DNA of 64,000 bases from Rhodoferax sp. (GCA_020048895.1 JAIFLV010000052.1:1-64000); one strand, 5' to 3'. Numbered from the stretch's first letter, positions 15,560 to 24,869 are shown. Numbers and translations are program-made. The notes: generated from the letters alone by a model not told the origin.

Positions 15560-16828
15560 ATGAAGTTCAGTAACCTTTCCATCCGCCTCAAGCTTGTCGC
15601 ACTGCTCGGAGTGAGTGCCGCCATGGCACTGGTGGTATCGGCAATCCTGTCGCTGGTGCTGACCTTTTTCTCGGTGCGTGACGAATCCCTGCGCCACTTG
15701 CGCCAGACCGCCGACATCGCTCAGGACAATCTGACCGCCACGCTGGCTTTCCGCGACAACTCCAGTGCCACCCGCATGTTGGCGTCTCTGGCTTCGAATC
15801 CACGAATTCTGGCCGCGCTTATTACCGACGAAGAGACGCAGCTGTTCAGCATCTATGTTTCGCCTGCGGCCTCGCCACCCGACGTCGCGCACTATCTTGC
15901 GGAAGTGGCGGCGCTGGCCCGGCAGCAACACACCCAGCTTTTCTTGCAGCACGAAGGTTTTGCATCCATTGCCATGGGTTATATGTTTGCAGTCAACCCT
16001 ATCGTCTTTGACGGTCGGACCATTGGCACGCTCACCCTGCTCTCCGACAATGTGATTCTGAAGGAGCGTATCAGCGCTTTTGTATTGATGCAGTTACTGG
16101 TTTCGGTCTTGACACTGGTGATCATCGCGTTCATATCCATCCGGTTGCAGCGTGTCTTCACTACCCCGATCTTTCACATTATCGAGACGATACGCACCAT
16201 CTCGCAGACCAAGAACTACGCCGTGAGTGTGAATACTATCCAGAACGACGAGTTCAAGGTGCTCTACACCCATTTCAACGACATGATTGCCGAGATCCAT
16301 GAGCGCGACAGCCAACTGAGTCGGCTGGCTACGACCGATCCGCTCACCGGATTGGCCAATCGCCGCCACGCCATGGACGTGATGCAGACCATGGTGACGC
16401 GGGCGCGGCGCAAACAGGAGCAGTTTGGCCTGGTGATGTTCGACGTCGACCATTTCAAGCGTATCAATGACCAATATGGGCACCCGGTGGGGGATCTGGT
16501 GCTCAAGTCGGTGGCCACGACACTCACCCGTGCTGCGCGCGAGATCGATCTGGTGGCGCGCATCGGCGGGGAGGAATTTCTGGTGCTGTGCGACAGCAGT
16601 GATCTGGAGACTACCCACCAGATTGCCGAACGCATGCGGTCCGCGATCGAGCAGGCCGTTATTTCCGGCACCGACGGGACGCAGCTCAAGGTGACCGCCA
16701 GCGCTGGCGTGTACGCATCGGTGCCCGATTCGGAAGATCTGAAAGTGTCGCTGTCGCGCGTGGACGCAGCGCTGTATCAGGCCAAGGAAGCAGGACGAAA
16801 CAAGGTAGTCAACTGGGAGAAGCAATGA
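15560..16828 (+). CDS. Diguanylate cyclase with periplasmic sensor and HAMP-like linker (YfiN-like)
   Basis: Start ATG at 15,560 (MKFSNLSIRLKL); the track's 15,518 start adds residues of no value. TM1 is near residues 10-35, a ~120-residue periplasmic domain of the CHASE8/YfiN kind follows, TM2 is at about 165-190, then a HAMP-like linker. The GGDEF domain has ATTDPLTGLANRR and an intact GGEEF site. REID five residues before GGEEF forms an inhibitory I-site. It should make c-di-GMP from GTP and be product-inhibited. The stop overlaps the yfiR-like start (ATGA), matching the known YfiN-YfiR partnership. Confidence 0.88.
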   Translation: MKFSNLSIRLKLVALLGVSAAMALVVSAILSLVLTFFSVRDESLRHLRQTADIAQDNLTATLAFRDNSSATRMLASLASNPRILAALITDEETQLFSIYVSPAASPPDVAHYLAEVAALARQQHTQLFLQHEGFASIAMGYMFAVNPIVFDGRTIGTLTLLSDNVILKERISAFVLMQLLVSVLTLVIIAFISIRLQRVFTTPIFHIIETIRTISQTKNYAVSVNTIQNDEFKVLYTHFNDMIAEIHERDSQLSRLATTDPLTGLANRRHAMDVMQTMVTRARRKQEQFGLVMFDVDHFKRINDQYGHPVGDLVLKSVATTLTRAAREIDLVARIGGEEFLVLCDSSDLETTHQIAERMRSAIEQAVISGTDGTQLKVTASAGVYASVPDSEDLKVSLSRVDAALYQAKEAGRNKVVNWEKQ

Positions 16829-17355
16829 GCAATCGAGCGTGTGTGTGGGTACTGCTGCTGATGGCGCAGCTGTTTTCCGGGGGGGCACTCGCCAGCCAGG
16901 AAGAAAACAAACTGATGGCGGTGTTCCTGGGCCGATTTGCAAGTTACATCGAATTGCCGGACCGCGGATCGAAACAATTCACCATCACCCTGATCGACGA
17001 AAACCCCTTTGGCAGTTTGCTTGACGATCTCTACCTGGGCAAGCAGATCAACGGCAAACCCGTGGTCATCCGCTATGCCACACGGATTGATGACATCGGC
17101 CAAAGCGACTTGCTCTTTATCACCCTGGTCAACCCACGCACCCGCCAGGAAGCGATTGACTATGGCGCCAAAAATTCGATTCTGACCATCAGCACGTCCA
17201 CCGGCTTCGCCGAGCGCGGCGGCATCATCCAGCTGGACTTTTTGCAGCAGCAGACCCGCATCAAGATCAACCACGCGGCGGCCCTCAAGTCCAACATCCG
17301 CATTGGCGCGCCACTGCTCTCGCTGGCCACTGTAGTGAAGGGGGTTGCACCATGA
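16825..17355 (+). CDS. YfiR-family periplasmic regulator
   Basis: 176 aa with a signal peptide (about 24 residues ending GGALA). The mature part fits the YfiR/DUF4154 family: KLMAVFLGRFASYIELP, FTITLIDENPFG, ILTISTSTGFAERGGIIQLDF, IRIGAPLLSLATVV. In Pseudomonas, YfiR binds the periplasmic part of the cyclase YfiN and holds it inactive. The ATGA overlaps with the cyclase upstream and the TonB receptor downstream suggest the three act as one module. The cysteines used for redox sensing in P. aeruginosa YfiR are not evident here. Confidence 0.85.
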   Translation: MSNRACVWVLLLMAQLFSGGALASQEENKLMAVFLGRFASYIELPDRGSKQFTITLIDENPFGSLLDDLYLGKQINGKPVVIRYATRIDDIGQSDLLFITLVNPRTRQEAIDYGAKNSILTISTSTGFAERGGIIQLDFLQQQTRIKINHAAALKSNIRIGAPLLSLATVVKGVAP

Positions 17356-19718
17356 AGACCATTGCCCTGGCCATCACCACCGCCGTGTTGGCTGCATCTG
17401 CGCAAGCACAGGAAAAATCGCTGCAGCAAGCCAATGACTACTACCGCAGACCTTTGGATGAACTACTGCGCGTAGAGACCGCAGTCAAAGCAGAGGTCGG
17501 CTCCCGCACCGGCGCACGTGAAGCCCTGGAATCGGAAGTGCCGATCGACGTGATCACCGCAGCCCAGTTGGAAAGCAGTGGTTTTACCGAGCTCAGCAAG
17601 GCGTTGATGAAACTCGTCCCGGGCTTTAACTCGCCCAGGCCTACCGGGCACGACGGCACCGACCATGTGCCGCCGTTCACCCTGCGCGGGCTCAACCCGG
17701 ACCAGGTTTTGGTGCTGGTCAACGGCAAGCGGTTGCACCAGAGCTCGCTGCTCAATGTCAATATCTCGGTGGGCCGGGGAACGTCGGGGGTCGACATCAA
17801 CACCATCCCCTTGCGTTCCATCGAACGCATCGAAGTGCTGCGCGATGGCGCTGCCGCACAGTACGGCTCCGATGCCATCGCCGGCATCATCAACATCATC
17901 CTCAAAGGCTATGGCCATGACAGCCGGGCTTCGGTCAGTGTCGGGCGCACCGGGCAGGGCGATGGCATCGTGCGACAGGCGGATCTGTTCTACTCACTGC
18001 CGCTGCAAAACGATGGCTTCGTCAACCTGACGGCGGAAACCCGGGACCGTGGGCGCACGAACCGTGCTGGGCCGGATCCCCGCTTGGGCAATAGCATCAA
18101 CCACTTGATTGGCGAGACCCGTGCGCAGGATGGACAACTGGCGCTCAACGCAGAAGTGCCCTCTGATGCGCTGACGCTGTATGCCCACGGCTCGCTGGAC
18201 CGGCGCAACAGCAGCGCCGGTGCGCTGTACCGCTTGCCCACCGAAGCCCGCAACAACCCGGTGCTGTACCCCAACGGGTTCTTGCCGATGATCGAGCCCA
18301 CGATCAGCGACTATTCGCTCAGCGTGGGTGCGCGCGGCGTGAGCTTTGACAATCTGCGCTGGGATCTGAGCCTGACGCGCGGCAGCAACAACTACCATTT
18401 TTACGTGAGCAACACCCACAACGACTCACTGGGCAACAACTCGCCCACCTCGTTTGACAGTGGTGCCACCAGCTACACCCAGGACATCCTCAATCTCGAC
18501 CTGGTAAAGAAGTTTGGCGCACTGCACCTGGCCGGTGGGGCGGAATTGCGGCACGAAAACTACCAGATCAGTCGGGGCGAGGAAGCCTCGTACATGACCG
18601 GCACTTTCAGCACCATTGCGGGGGCCCAGGGGTTCCCGGGTTTCAGGCCCGAAAACGAGGTCAGCGCACCCCGCAGCAATCGGGCCCTGTATCTGGATGC
18701 GCGCTACGACGTCTCGCGCGCGCTGTCACTCGAGGGTGCCGCACGTTACGAAAACTACAGCGACTTTGGTGCCACGCTGGACAAGAAATTGGCCCTGGCC
18801 TACCGGCCCCATGAAGATGTATTGTTGCGCGCCAGTGCCAGCACCGGTTTCCGGGCACCTTCGCTGTCGCAGGCCAACTACACCTCCACCGTCTCGACCC
18901 TCAGCAGCACCGACTCCACGTTCCGCCAGGCGGGTACCTTTGCGGTCAACCATCCGGTGTCGATTGCGCTGGGTTCGCAGCCGCTGCGACCGGAGAAATC
19001 ACAGCACCAGACCATGGGCATGGTGTACCAGCCCACCAGCGATTTCTCGGTCAGCCTGGACTACTTTGCCGCCGACATTGACGACCGCATCATGCTCACC
19101 GGCAATATCATCGATACCGTGTCGGCCCAGGCCAAGGCAGTGCTACAGAAATATGGTGTGCAAAGCGCCCGTTATTTCACCAACGCCATTGCCACCGAAA
19201 CACGCGGCCTGGACGTTCGCCTCAACTACAAGCACGTCTTCAAGGATCACAGCAAGCTCAAGTTGGTCGCCTCCTACCACCGTGACCAGACGACGATTAC
19301 CGATGTGTACCCGCTGGCCTCGATCCTGGGCAACCAGATAAACACGGCGGTGTTGAACGACACCACGCAGTCGTTTATTGAAACCGCGCAGCCGGCCGAC
19401 GGCTACAAACTGTGGACCCAGTACGAGTCCGGGCCGTGGCGCTCCACGTTGAACCTCAACCGCGTGGGCAGCTATTACTACTTCAATGGCACCCACTTTG
19501 GGGCCAAGACCACCACCGACCTCGACCTGGCGCTGCGATTGAGTAAATCCGTGGAACTCGCCGTGGGCGGCAACAATGTATTCGGCGTCTTGCCCGATAA
19601 ATTTTTGGAATCCAGCAACCTGTTTGTCAGCGGCGGCGGCATCATCCAGTACGCACCCATCAGTCCGTTTGGCTACAACGGTGCTTTTTATTACATCCGC
19701 TTGAATCTCAAGTTGTAG
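17352..19718 (+). CDS. TonB-dependent outer-membrane receptor (788 aa)
   Basis: Signal peptide MKTIALAITTAVLAASAQAQ. The plug domain has ITAAQLESSGFTELSKALMKLVPGF, LRGLNPDQVLVLVNGKR and IERIEVLRDGAAAQYGSDAIAGIINI, and the barrel ends FYYIRLNLKL with the usual terminal hydrophobic residues. It should import a scarce ligand (siderophore, haem, sugar or vitamin) using TonB-ExbBD; the ligand is unknown. It overlaps the yfiR-like stop by ATGA and is the last gene of the c-di-GMP operon. The stop is 2 bp from the convergent chemoreceptor stop. Confidence 0.9.
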   Translation: MKTIALAITTAVLAASAQAQEKSLQQANDYYRRPLDELLRVETAVKAEVGSRTGAREALESEVPIDVITAAQLESSGFTELSKALMKLVPGFNSPRPTGHDGTDHVPPFTLRGLNPDQVLVLVNGKRLHQSSLLNVNISVGRGTSGVDINTIPLRSIERIEVLRDGAAAQYGSDAIAGIINIILKGYGHDSRASVSVGRTGQGDGIVRQADLFYSLPLQNDGFVNLTAETRDRGRTNRAGPDPRLGNSINHLIGETRAQDGQLALNAEVPSDALTLYAHGSLDRRNSSAGALYRLPTEARNNPVLYPNGFLPMIEPTISDYSLSVGARGVSFDNLRWDLSLTRGSNNYHFYVSNTHNDSLGNNSPTSFDSGATSYTQDILNLDLVKKFGALHLAGGAELRHENYQISRGEEASYMTGTFSTIAGAQGFPGFRPENEVSAPRSNRALYLDARYDVSRALSLEGAARYENYSDFGATLDKKLALAYRPHEDVLLRASASTGFRAPSLSQANYTSTVSTLSSTDSTFRQAGTFAVNHPVSIALGSQPLRPEKSQHQTMGMVYQPTSDFSVSLDYFAADIDDRIMLTGNIIDTVSAQAKAVLQKYGVQSARYFTNAIATETRGLDVRLNYKHVFKDHSKLKLVASYHRDQTTITDVYPLASILGNQINTAVLNDTTQSFIETAQPADGYKLWTQYESGPWRSTLNLNRVGSYYYFNGTHFGAKTTTDLDLALRLSKSVELAVGGNNVFGVLPDKFLESSNLFVSGGGIIQYAPISPFGYNGAFYYIRLNLKL

Positions 19719-19720
19719 GG

Positions 19721-21127
19721 TTACGCGCGTTGCAACCGCAGTGGTTGCCCGACATCCTCCACGGTGAAAATGGACACGGTAGAGACAAGTTCCTGCGCCT
19801 GAGATTTGAGGTCGCTGGCGGCGGCGGCCATTTCTTCGACCAGTGCTGCGTTCTGCTGCGTGACATGATCCATCTGGCGAATGGCTTCGCCGACCTGCGT
19901 CACACCCTGGCTTTGGGCACTGCTGGCAGCGCTGATGTCACCCATCAATTCTGTGACGCGCTGGATCGAGCGCACTACTTCGGCCATGGTGACGCCGGCC
20001 TGATCGACCAGCGCCGAGCCCTTGTCCACCCGCTCCACACTGGCGCTGATGAGTGACTTGATCTCCTTGGCAGCATCAGCGGAGCGCCCCGCCAGGGACC
20101 GTACCGCGCTGGCGACCACTGCAAACCCGCGGCCCTGCTCACCGGCACGCGCCGCCTCCACGGCGGCATTGAGCGCCAGGATGTTGGTCTGGAAAGCAAT
20201 GATGGATGCAGCGGTTTGCTCGAGCGTGCTCGCCTGGCTTTCGGTGCGGGCACTGAGGTCGCTATTGCCCTGGGCGATCTCGGCACTGGCGTGCGCGACC
20301 CGTTGCGAACCCTCACGAACCCGTCCCACAATGCCCGCTAGATCTTCGCGCATGGATTGGATGGCATACAGCAGACTGGAATCGTCGCCCGTTTTGAGTG
20401 CTACCTCGGTGGTCAGGTCGCCCGCAGCGATGCGATGCGTCACATCGGTCGCGTAGCCGGGTTCGCCGCCAAATTGACGCAGCAAGCTGCGCCTGATCAC
20501 AATACTGACACCGACCAGGAATCCGGCAAGCGCCGCGCAACCCACCACAATGGTCAGCAATCGCAGGTTCATGGCGGCATCAATGGTGTCAATGTAAACA
20601 CCCGAACCTATGACCCAGCCCCACGGAGTAAATCCCTTGACGTAGGAAATCTTGGGTACCGGGGCGGCGCTCCCGGGCTTGGGCCACATGTAGGGCACGA
20701 GTCCGCCACCACTGGCTTTAACCGTTTTAACCATCTCGACAAACAGGTGTTTGCCGTTGGGGTCCTTGTTATCGGTCAGGTCGGTGCCATCAAGTTCGGG
20801 TCGGATCGGATGCATCACCATTTTGGGGTGCATATCGTTGACCCAAAAATACTCGGCGTCGTTGTACCGCAACGATCTGAGGGCATCGAGGGCCTGTTTC
20901 TTGCCTTCGGCCTCGTCGATCTTGCCCTTGCCGACCAGGCTATGGAAATGCGCAACGATCGCCAATGCGGTTTCAACACTTTGCCGAACCCCATCCTGGC
21001 GCTCATCGGTCATGATCTTGCGTTCAGAGTACATGGACACGCCGGCCTGGACCATGACTCCCACCAGTGCAGCAAGCACGATGACCCACAAGCGTTTGGA
21101 AATACTCAGTGCATTGAGGTTGAACAC
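19721..21127 (-). CDS. Methyl-accepting chemotaxis protein with single Cache domain; signalling hairpin shortened on one side
   Basis: The track begins at TTG 21,148. GTG at 21,127, behind AGGAGACGACT, is a better start (468 aa). TM1 at about 10-30, a periplasmic sCache_2 domain ([34 protein letters not shown]), TM2, HAMP, then the MA domain with tip [21 protein letters not shown]. Compared with the second receptor in this window, about 60 residues are absent between LEQTAAS and the tip, only on the N-terminal arm. The C-terminal arm is complete, so the antiparallel coiled coil cannot pair normally. No CheR pentapeptide is seen. Confidence 0.85.
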   Translation of the reverse strand: MFNLNALSISKRLWVIVLAALVGVMVQAGVSMYSERKIMTDERQDGVRQSVETALAIVAHFHSLVGKGKIDEAEGKKQALDALRSLRYNDAEYFWVNDMHPKMVMHPIRPELDGTDLTDNKDPNGKHLFVEMVKTVKASGGGLVPYMWPKPGSAAPVPKISYVKGFTPWGWVIGSGVYIDTIDAAMNLRLLTIVVGCAALAGFLVGVSIVIRRSLLRQFGGEPGYATDVTHRIAAGDLTTEVALKTGDDSSLLYAIQSMREDLAGIVGRVREGSQRVAHASAEIAQGNSDLSARTESQASTLEQTAASIIAFQTNILALNAAVEAARAGEQGRGFAVVASAVRSLAGRSADAAKEIKSLISASVERVDKGSALVDQAGVTMAEVVRSIQRVTELMGDISAASSAQSQGVTQVGEAIRQMDHVTQQNAALVEEMAAAASDLKSQAQELVSTVSIFTVEDVGQPLRLQRA

Positions 21128-21332
21128 AGTCGTCTCCTGATGGTGCAAACCAACTCCGTGCAGAACCCGCGCTATTTCTTTGACAAGTGGGAGTCAGTGG
21201 GACATTGTTGAGCAAAGCCGACGGCAATGTAAGCCCCCATAGCCGCTCGGAAACCCTTGGTTAAACCGCAGCGATACACTTTGGCATGCCTGTTTGCCGC
21301 CCGCTCTACTTCTGCTTTCGCCAGCATCCGTA

Positions 21333-22988
21333 ATGCGCCGTCGCAACTTTGTTCAGGCAGTGTTGGGCAGCGCGTTGGGGCTGTGCGGCTGTCAGGCAGG
21401 CGAAGGTCTGGCGCATATCACGGGCGGTTTCTCTGGCATGTCCCTCGAGCGCGGTCACGCGATGCGCGATTTCCTGCAAAGCGGCGCAGGTTGGTCGGCT
21501 CCCGCCAAAGTTTTCAGGACTGAAGTGCTCATTGCCGGCGGCGGCGTGGCTGGACTGGCAGCAGCGCGCGCGCTGCGCCTGCGCGGTAGACACGACTTTG
21601 CCATGCTCGAACTCGAAGACAGCGCCGGTGGCAACGCCCGTGGCGGCGCGCTCGGTGGCATCGCGTGTCCGCTGGGTGCGCATTACCTGCCCGTGCCTGG
21701 CGACGATGCACCTGAGGTACAGGACCTGCTGGAAGAATTGGGCTTGCGCCAGCGCTTGGCGGGGCGCTGGGGCTATGACGAGCGCCACCTCTGCCACAGT
21801 CCGCAGGAGCGGCTGTTTTTCAACGATGCGTGGCAAGACGGCCTGCTGCCGCTGCAGGGGGTCGAGCACGACACGCTGGCGCAGTATCAGAAATTTTCCG
21901 TTTTGGTGGAGCAGGAGCGCAAGGTGGGGGTGTGGAGTATTCCCATTGGAAATAGTGCTCTAGCGCCCGCCCAGCGTGCGTTGGCAGCTATTACCTTTGT
22001 AGCGTATCTGGACCGGCATGGTCTTACCGACCCCCACCTGCGCTGGTACCTGGACTACTGTTGCCGCGACGACTATGGTGCCGGACTTGCCACGGTATCG
22101 GCCTTTGCGGGACTGCATTACTTTGCCAGTCGCCATGGCTTTCATGCGCCTGGGTCGGAGGGGGCTGAACGCGAAGGCGTGCTCACCTGGCCCGAGGGGA
22201 ACGCCTGGCTGACCCGTCGACTGGCCGCTCCTTTGGGCGAGCGCTTGCATACCGGGCGGGTCGTACTGCGTATTTCCAACACCCGCGGCGGTGTGGAAGT
22301 AGACGCCCTCAACACCGCCACACAGGCCCTGGAGCGCTGGCAGGCGCGCATGGCGGTGGTGGCACTGCCAGTGCATGTGGCGGCCCGTGTGGTGCAAAAC
22401 CCACCCGATTTCCTCACCCTGGCGGCCCGGCAGCTGGTGCAGGCACCCTGGCTGGTGGCCAACCTGCACCTGCGCGAATCCCTGCATGACCGTCCCGGTG
22501 CGGCACCGAGTTGGGACAATGTGGTTTACGGTGACAGCGTCAGTGCGCCCGGTCTGGGCTACGTGGACGCCCGTCACCAAAGCCTGCAGAGCGTAGCCGG
22601 TGCCACGGTGCTGACCTATTACCGGGCACTGGGCGATGTTGCTGGCGGCCCGTTGGCCGGTCGCCAACTGCTGCTGCACAAGCCTTGGGCGGCCTGGCGC
22701 GACGACATCATCGCCGAATTATCACCGGCCCACCCGGACCTGGCTGGCAAGGTTACGCAACTGGAGATCACCCGCTACGGCCACGCCATGGCGGTGCCGG
22801 TGGCAAACGTTGAGGGTCAAATCGGCCTGTACCGCTCGTCTGATATGCGTAAGCAGCTATCAAAAACGGAGCGTTCTGCGACCCGACCGGTGTTGGCATG
22901 GGAGCACCTGCGCTTCGCCCACAGCGACTGGGCCGGCTACTCCGTGTTTGAAGAAGCGTTTGCTGCCGGGCATGTGGCAGGGAGTTGA
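21333..22988 (+). CDS. FAD-dependent amine-oxidase-like oxidoreductase, Tat/lipoprotein signal
   Basis: ATG at 21,333 gives MRRRNFVQAVLGSALGLCGC, with a twin-arginine start and an apparent lipobox cysteine. The track's earlier start is not needed. The Rossmann motif VLIAGGGVAGLAAARAL and LELEDSAGGNARGG identify the FAD-binding amine oxidase/phytoene desaturase fold. The substrate is unknown. The coding frame contains two Comamonadaceae-type short repeats (21,955-22,001 and 22,848-22,873), read as SALAPAQRALAAITFVA and RKQLSKTER. The stop falls 1 bp before the palindrome in front of the DUF4143 gene. Confidence 0.8.
   Translation: MRRRNFVQAVLGSALGLCGCQAGEGLAHITGGFSGMSLERGHAMRDFLQSGAGWSAPAKVFRTEVLIAGGGVAGLAAARALRLRGRHDFAMLELEDSAGGNARGGALGGIACPLGAHYLPVPGDDAPEVQDLLEELGLRQRLAGRWGYDERHLCHSPQERLFFNDAWQDGLLPLQGVEHDTLAQYQKFSVLVEQERKVGVWSIPIGNSALAPAQRALAAITFVAYLDRHGLTDPHLRWYLDYCCRDDYGAGLATVSAFAGLHYFASRHGFHAPGSEGAEREGVLTWPEGNAWLTRRLAAPLGERLHTGRVVLRISNTRGGVEVDALNTATQALERWQARMAVVALPVHVAARVVQNPPDFLTLAARQLVQAPWLVANLHLRESLHDRPGAAPSWDNVVYGDSVSAPGLGYVDARHQSLQSVAGATVLTYYRALGDVAGGPLAGRQLLLHKPWAAWRDDIIAELSPAHPDLAGKVTQLEITRYGHAMAVPVANVEGQIGLYRSSDMRKQLSKTERSATRPVLAWEHLRFAHSDWAGYSVFEEAFAAGHVAGS
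21955..22001. repeat. Comamonadaceae-type short repeat inside a coding region
   Basis: GTGCTCTAGCGCCCGCCCAG followed by GCAGCTATTACCTTTGTAGC resembles a dispersed repeat I recall from Acidovorax, Rhodoferax and Comamonas genomes (GCTCTAGCGCCC ... AGCAGCTATTA ... TTTGTAGC). It is in frame within the FAD oxidoreductase. The identification is from memory and not checked. Confidence 0.45.
22848..22873. repeat. Partial copy of the same repeat family
   Basis: CGTAAGCAGCTATCAAAAAC then GGAGC is the second half of the same dispersed repeat (AAGCAGCTATCAAAAnnGGAGC). It also lies in the oxidoreductase frame, near its C-terminus. A more diverged relative may occur at the 5' end of the CinA gene (about 57,750-57,780, GCTATCAAAGTCAGAGC on the minus strand). 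Confidence 0.4.
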
Positions 22989-22989
22989 T

Positions 22990-23031
22990 ATCCTTGCAAA
23001 TCATGGAATGAAACTCCATAATTGCAAGGAT
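22990..23031. promoter_or_regulatory. Palindrome overlapping the start codon of the DUF4143 ATPase gene
   Basis: Arms ATCCTTGCAA (22,990-22,999) and TTGCAAGGAT (23,022-23,031) are perfectly complementary and extend inward with TCATGGA/TCCATA across a one-base bulge. The right arm contains the first two bases of the ATG at 23,030. A protein bound here, or an RNA hairpin, would block initiation, so autoregulation by the encoded protein is plausible. Confidence 0.7.
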
Positions 23032-24208
23032 GTTTACACGCCACTTGCTACCCAGAATTTCGGATGAACTGCAACACTCACCGGCGGTGGCCCTGCTCGG
23101 ACCACGGCAAGCGGGCAAAACCACATTGGCACTCGAAGCCGCACGATCCATCCCCAGCATCTACCTCGATCTGGAATCCGAGCGCGATCGGGCCAAGCTG
23201 GCGCAACCAGAACTCTATTTGTCGGACCATCTCGACAAGCTGGTCATCCTGGATGAGGTTCATCGCACGCCGCATTTGTTCCCCATATTGCGGGGACTGA
23301 TCGATCAGGCGCGCCGCTCTGGGCGGCGCGCGGGTCAATACCTTTTGTTGGGCTCGGCGGCACTGGATTTGCTGCAGCAATCCGGCGAGACCTTGGCTGG
23401 GCGCATTGCCTATCTCGAACTGGGCCCCCTGAATCTGCTGGAAATCGGCGCTGCGCAGTTGGACACGCTGTGGCTGCGCGGCGGTTTTCCCGAGAGTTTT
23501 ATGGCAAGCGGCGATGCGCGTAGCCTGCGCTGGCGGCAAAACTTCATTCGCAGTTATCTGGAGCGTGACATACCCCAATTTGGACCACGCATTGCCGCCG
23601 ACACGTTGCGCCGCTTCTGGACCATGCTGGCGCACCATCAAAGCGGTTTGCTCAACGTGGCACACCTGGCGCGCAACATCGGAGTCGATGCCAAAACCGC
23701 ACAAAGCTACATCAACCTGTTGTGCGCCTTGTTGCTGGTGCGCCGACTGCCGCCGTGGCATACCAATCTGAACAAGCGCCTCGTCAAGTCGCCCAAGGTG
23801 TATGTGCGCGACAGTGGCTTGGTCCATGCCTTGCTGGACATTGAATCCAAAGAAACCTTGCTATCACACATGGTGTTGGGAGCCAGCTGGGAAGGATTTG
23901 TGATTGAAAACCTGCTGAGTTGTGCGCCAGACAACGTGCAGGCCTACTTTTACCGCACCAGCGGTGGCGCAGAAGTTGACCTGCTATTGGTTTGGCCGGG
24001 TGGTGAACTCTGGGCGATTGAAATCAAGCGCAGTCTGAACCCCAAGGTCGAGCGCGGATTCCATGCCGCCTGCGATGACTTGTCCCCACAACGCAAACTG
24101 GTGGTTTACCCCGGTACGGAATCGTTCCCGATGGGACATGACATCGTGGCGATGCCACTGGCGGCACTGTGTCAGGAACTGGCGTCGGGCATTGCCGTAA
24201 CACCCTGA
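23030..24208 (+). CDS. ATP-binding protein with AAA and DUF4143 domains
   Basis: 392 aa. The N-terminal ATPase has Walker A LLGPRQAGKTT (about residues 22-32), Walker B KLVILDEVH (about 70-78) and a sensor-like LLLGSAAL. The C-terminal DUF4143 part has LWLRGGFPESF, SYLERDIPQFG, VYVRDSGLVHALL and ends with a PD-(D/E)XK-like core (GGAEVDLLL, WAIEIKRS). This is a very widespread family of unclear function, often mobile or near toxin-antitoxin genes. Its 3' end overlaps the convergent small membrane protein gene by 37 bp. The palindrome across its start is typical of a self-contained cassette. Confidence 0.88.
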   Translation: MFTRHLLPRISDELQHSPAVALLGPRQAGKTTLALEAARSIPSIYLDLESERDRAKLAQPELYLSDHLDKLVILDEVHRTPHLFPILRGLIDQARRSGRRAGQYLLLGSAALDLLQQSGETLAGRIAYLELGPLNLLEIGAAQLDTLWLRGGFPESFMASGDARSLRWRQNFIRSYLERDIPQFGPRIAADTLRRFWTMLAHHQSGLLNVAHLARNIGVDAKTAQSYINLLCALLLVRRLPPWHTNLNKRLVKSPKVYVRDSGLVHALLDIESKETLLSHMVLGASWEGFVIENLLSCAPDNVQAYFYRTSGGAEVDLLLVWPGGELWAIEIKRSLNPKVERGFHAACDDLSPQRKLVVYPGTESFPMGHDIVAMPLAALCQELASGIAVTP

Positions 24209-24585
24209 GCCGCCCAGGCTAGGCACAGATACGCTGCGCCTGCCACGGCGTAGCCCCCAATCAGACTCCATGACAGCGGGGAGCTGAAAGTTGACAACGG
24301 ATCGGCTTGCAGCCGCACGTGCAGGGCGCAATGCACGATGCCAAACAGTGCCAGGCCGATGCGGCTGCGAGCCTGCACAGCGGCGCTTGGGTGGTATACG
24401 AGTGTCAGTACTGCCCAGAACAGCGGGACATGCAAAGCCACAAACCACCAGCGCCCCTGCACATCGCTCAGATCGCGCAGCACATACAGCAGGCGCCATT
24501 CCGACTGTGTCACTGCATCGAGTTCGTGCGCAAAAAGGAGCGCCAGCATGAGGTGGACCGTCCATTGCGCGAATTTGGCAGTCAT
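24172..24585 (-). CDS. Small membrane protein, DUF6713-like (137 aa)
   Basis: Start ATG at 24,585 overlaps the stop of the upstream gene; the track start at 24,717 runs through that gene. There are about four hydrophobic helices. The first contains FAHELDAVTQSEWRLL, a pattern I associate with the DUF6713 family of unknown function. Its 3' end overlaps the DUF4143 gene in convergent orientation. It is probably an inner-membrane protein with no known role. Confidence 0.65.
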   Translation of the reverse strand: MTAKFAQWTVHLMLALLFAHELDAVTQSEWRLLYVLRDLSDVQGRWWFVALHVPLFWAVLTLVYHPSAAVQARSRIGLALFGIVHCALHVRLQADPLSTFSSPLSWSLIGGYAVAGAAYLCLAWAAQGVTAMPDASS

Positions 24586-24869
24586 GGCTTCTTCTTTGCG
24601 GTGATGAAATACAGCAGGGGACCAAATGAGCCGACGGCCAACGAAAAGAGCGCCCAAGGCCAGAACGGGCGCCCGTTTGCCTGGGCATCGCGCCGGATGA
24701 AGACCAAAAGCAGGCACATCACGATGACCAGATCGGTCAGGACTTGCCAGCCCTCTGGATGGCGCAGGTGAAAGAGCACCAGGTCCACAACGCCGCCAGC
24801 GTGGTGCACGCAGTAGGCAGTGAGTGCAGCGAAGATGATGAGCACGGCGATCAAGACAGCTTTGTTCAT
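24582..24869 (-). CDS. Small membrane protein (95 aa), DUF2834-like
   Basis: Three hydrophobic segments (VLIAVLIIFAALTAYCV, LTDLVIVMCLLLVFI, WALFSLAVGSFGPLLYFI), with a charged loop RRDAQANGRPFWPW between the second and third. The topology and the final FGPLLYFI recall the DUF2834 family. It is coupled by ATGA to the DUF6713-like gene. The two are transcribed divergently from the XRE regulator at 24,974, which may control them. Confidence 0.65.
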   Translation of the reverse strand: MNKAVLIAVLIIFAALTAYCVHHAGGVVDLVLFHLRHPEGWQVLTDLVIVMCLLLVFIRRDAQANGRPFWPWALFSLAVGSFGPLLYFITAKKKP

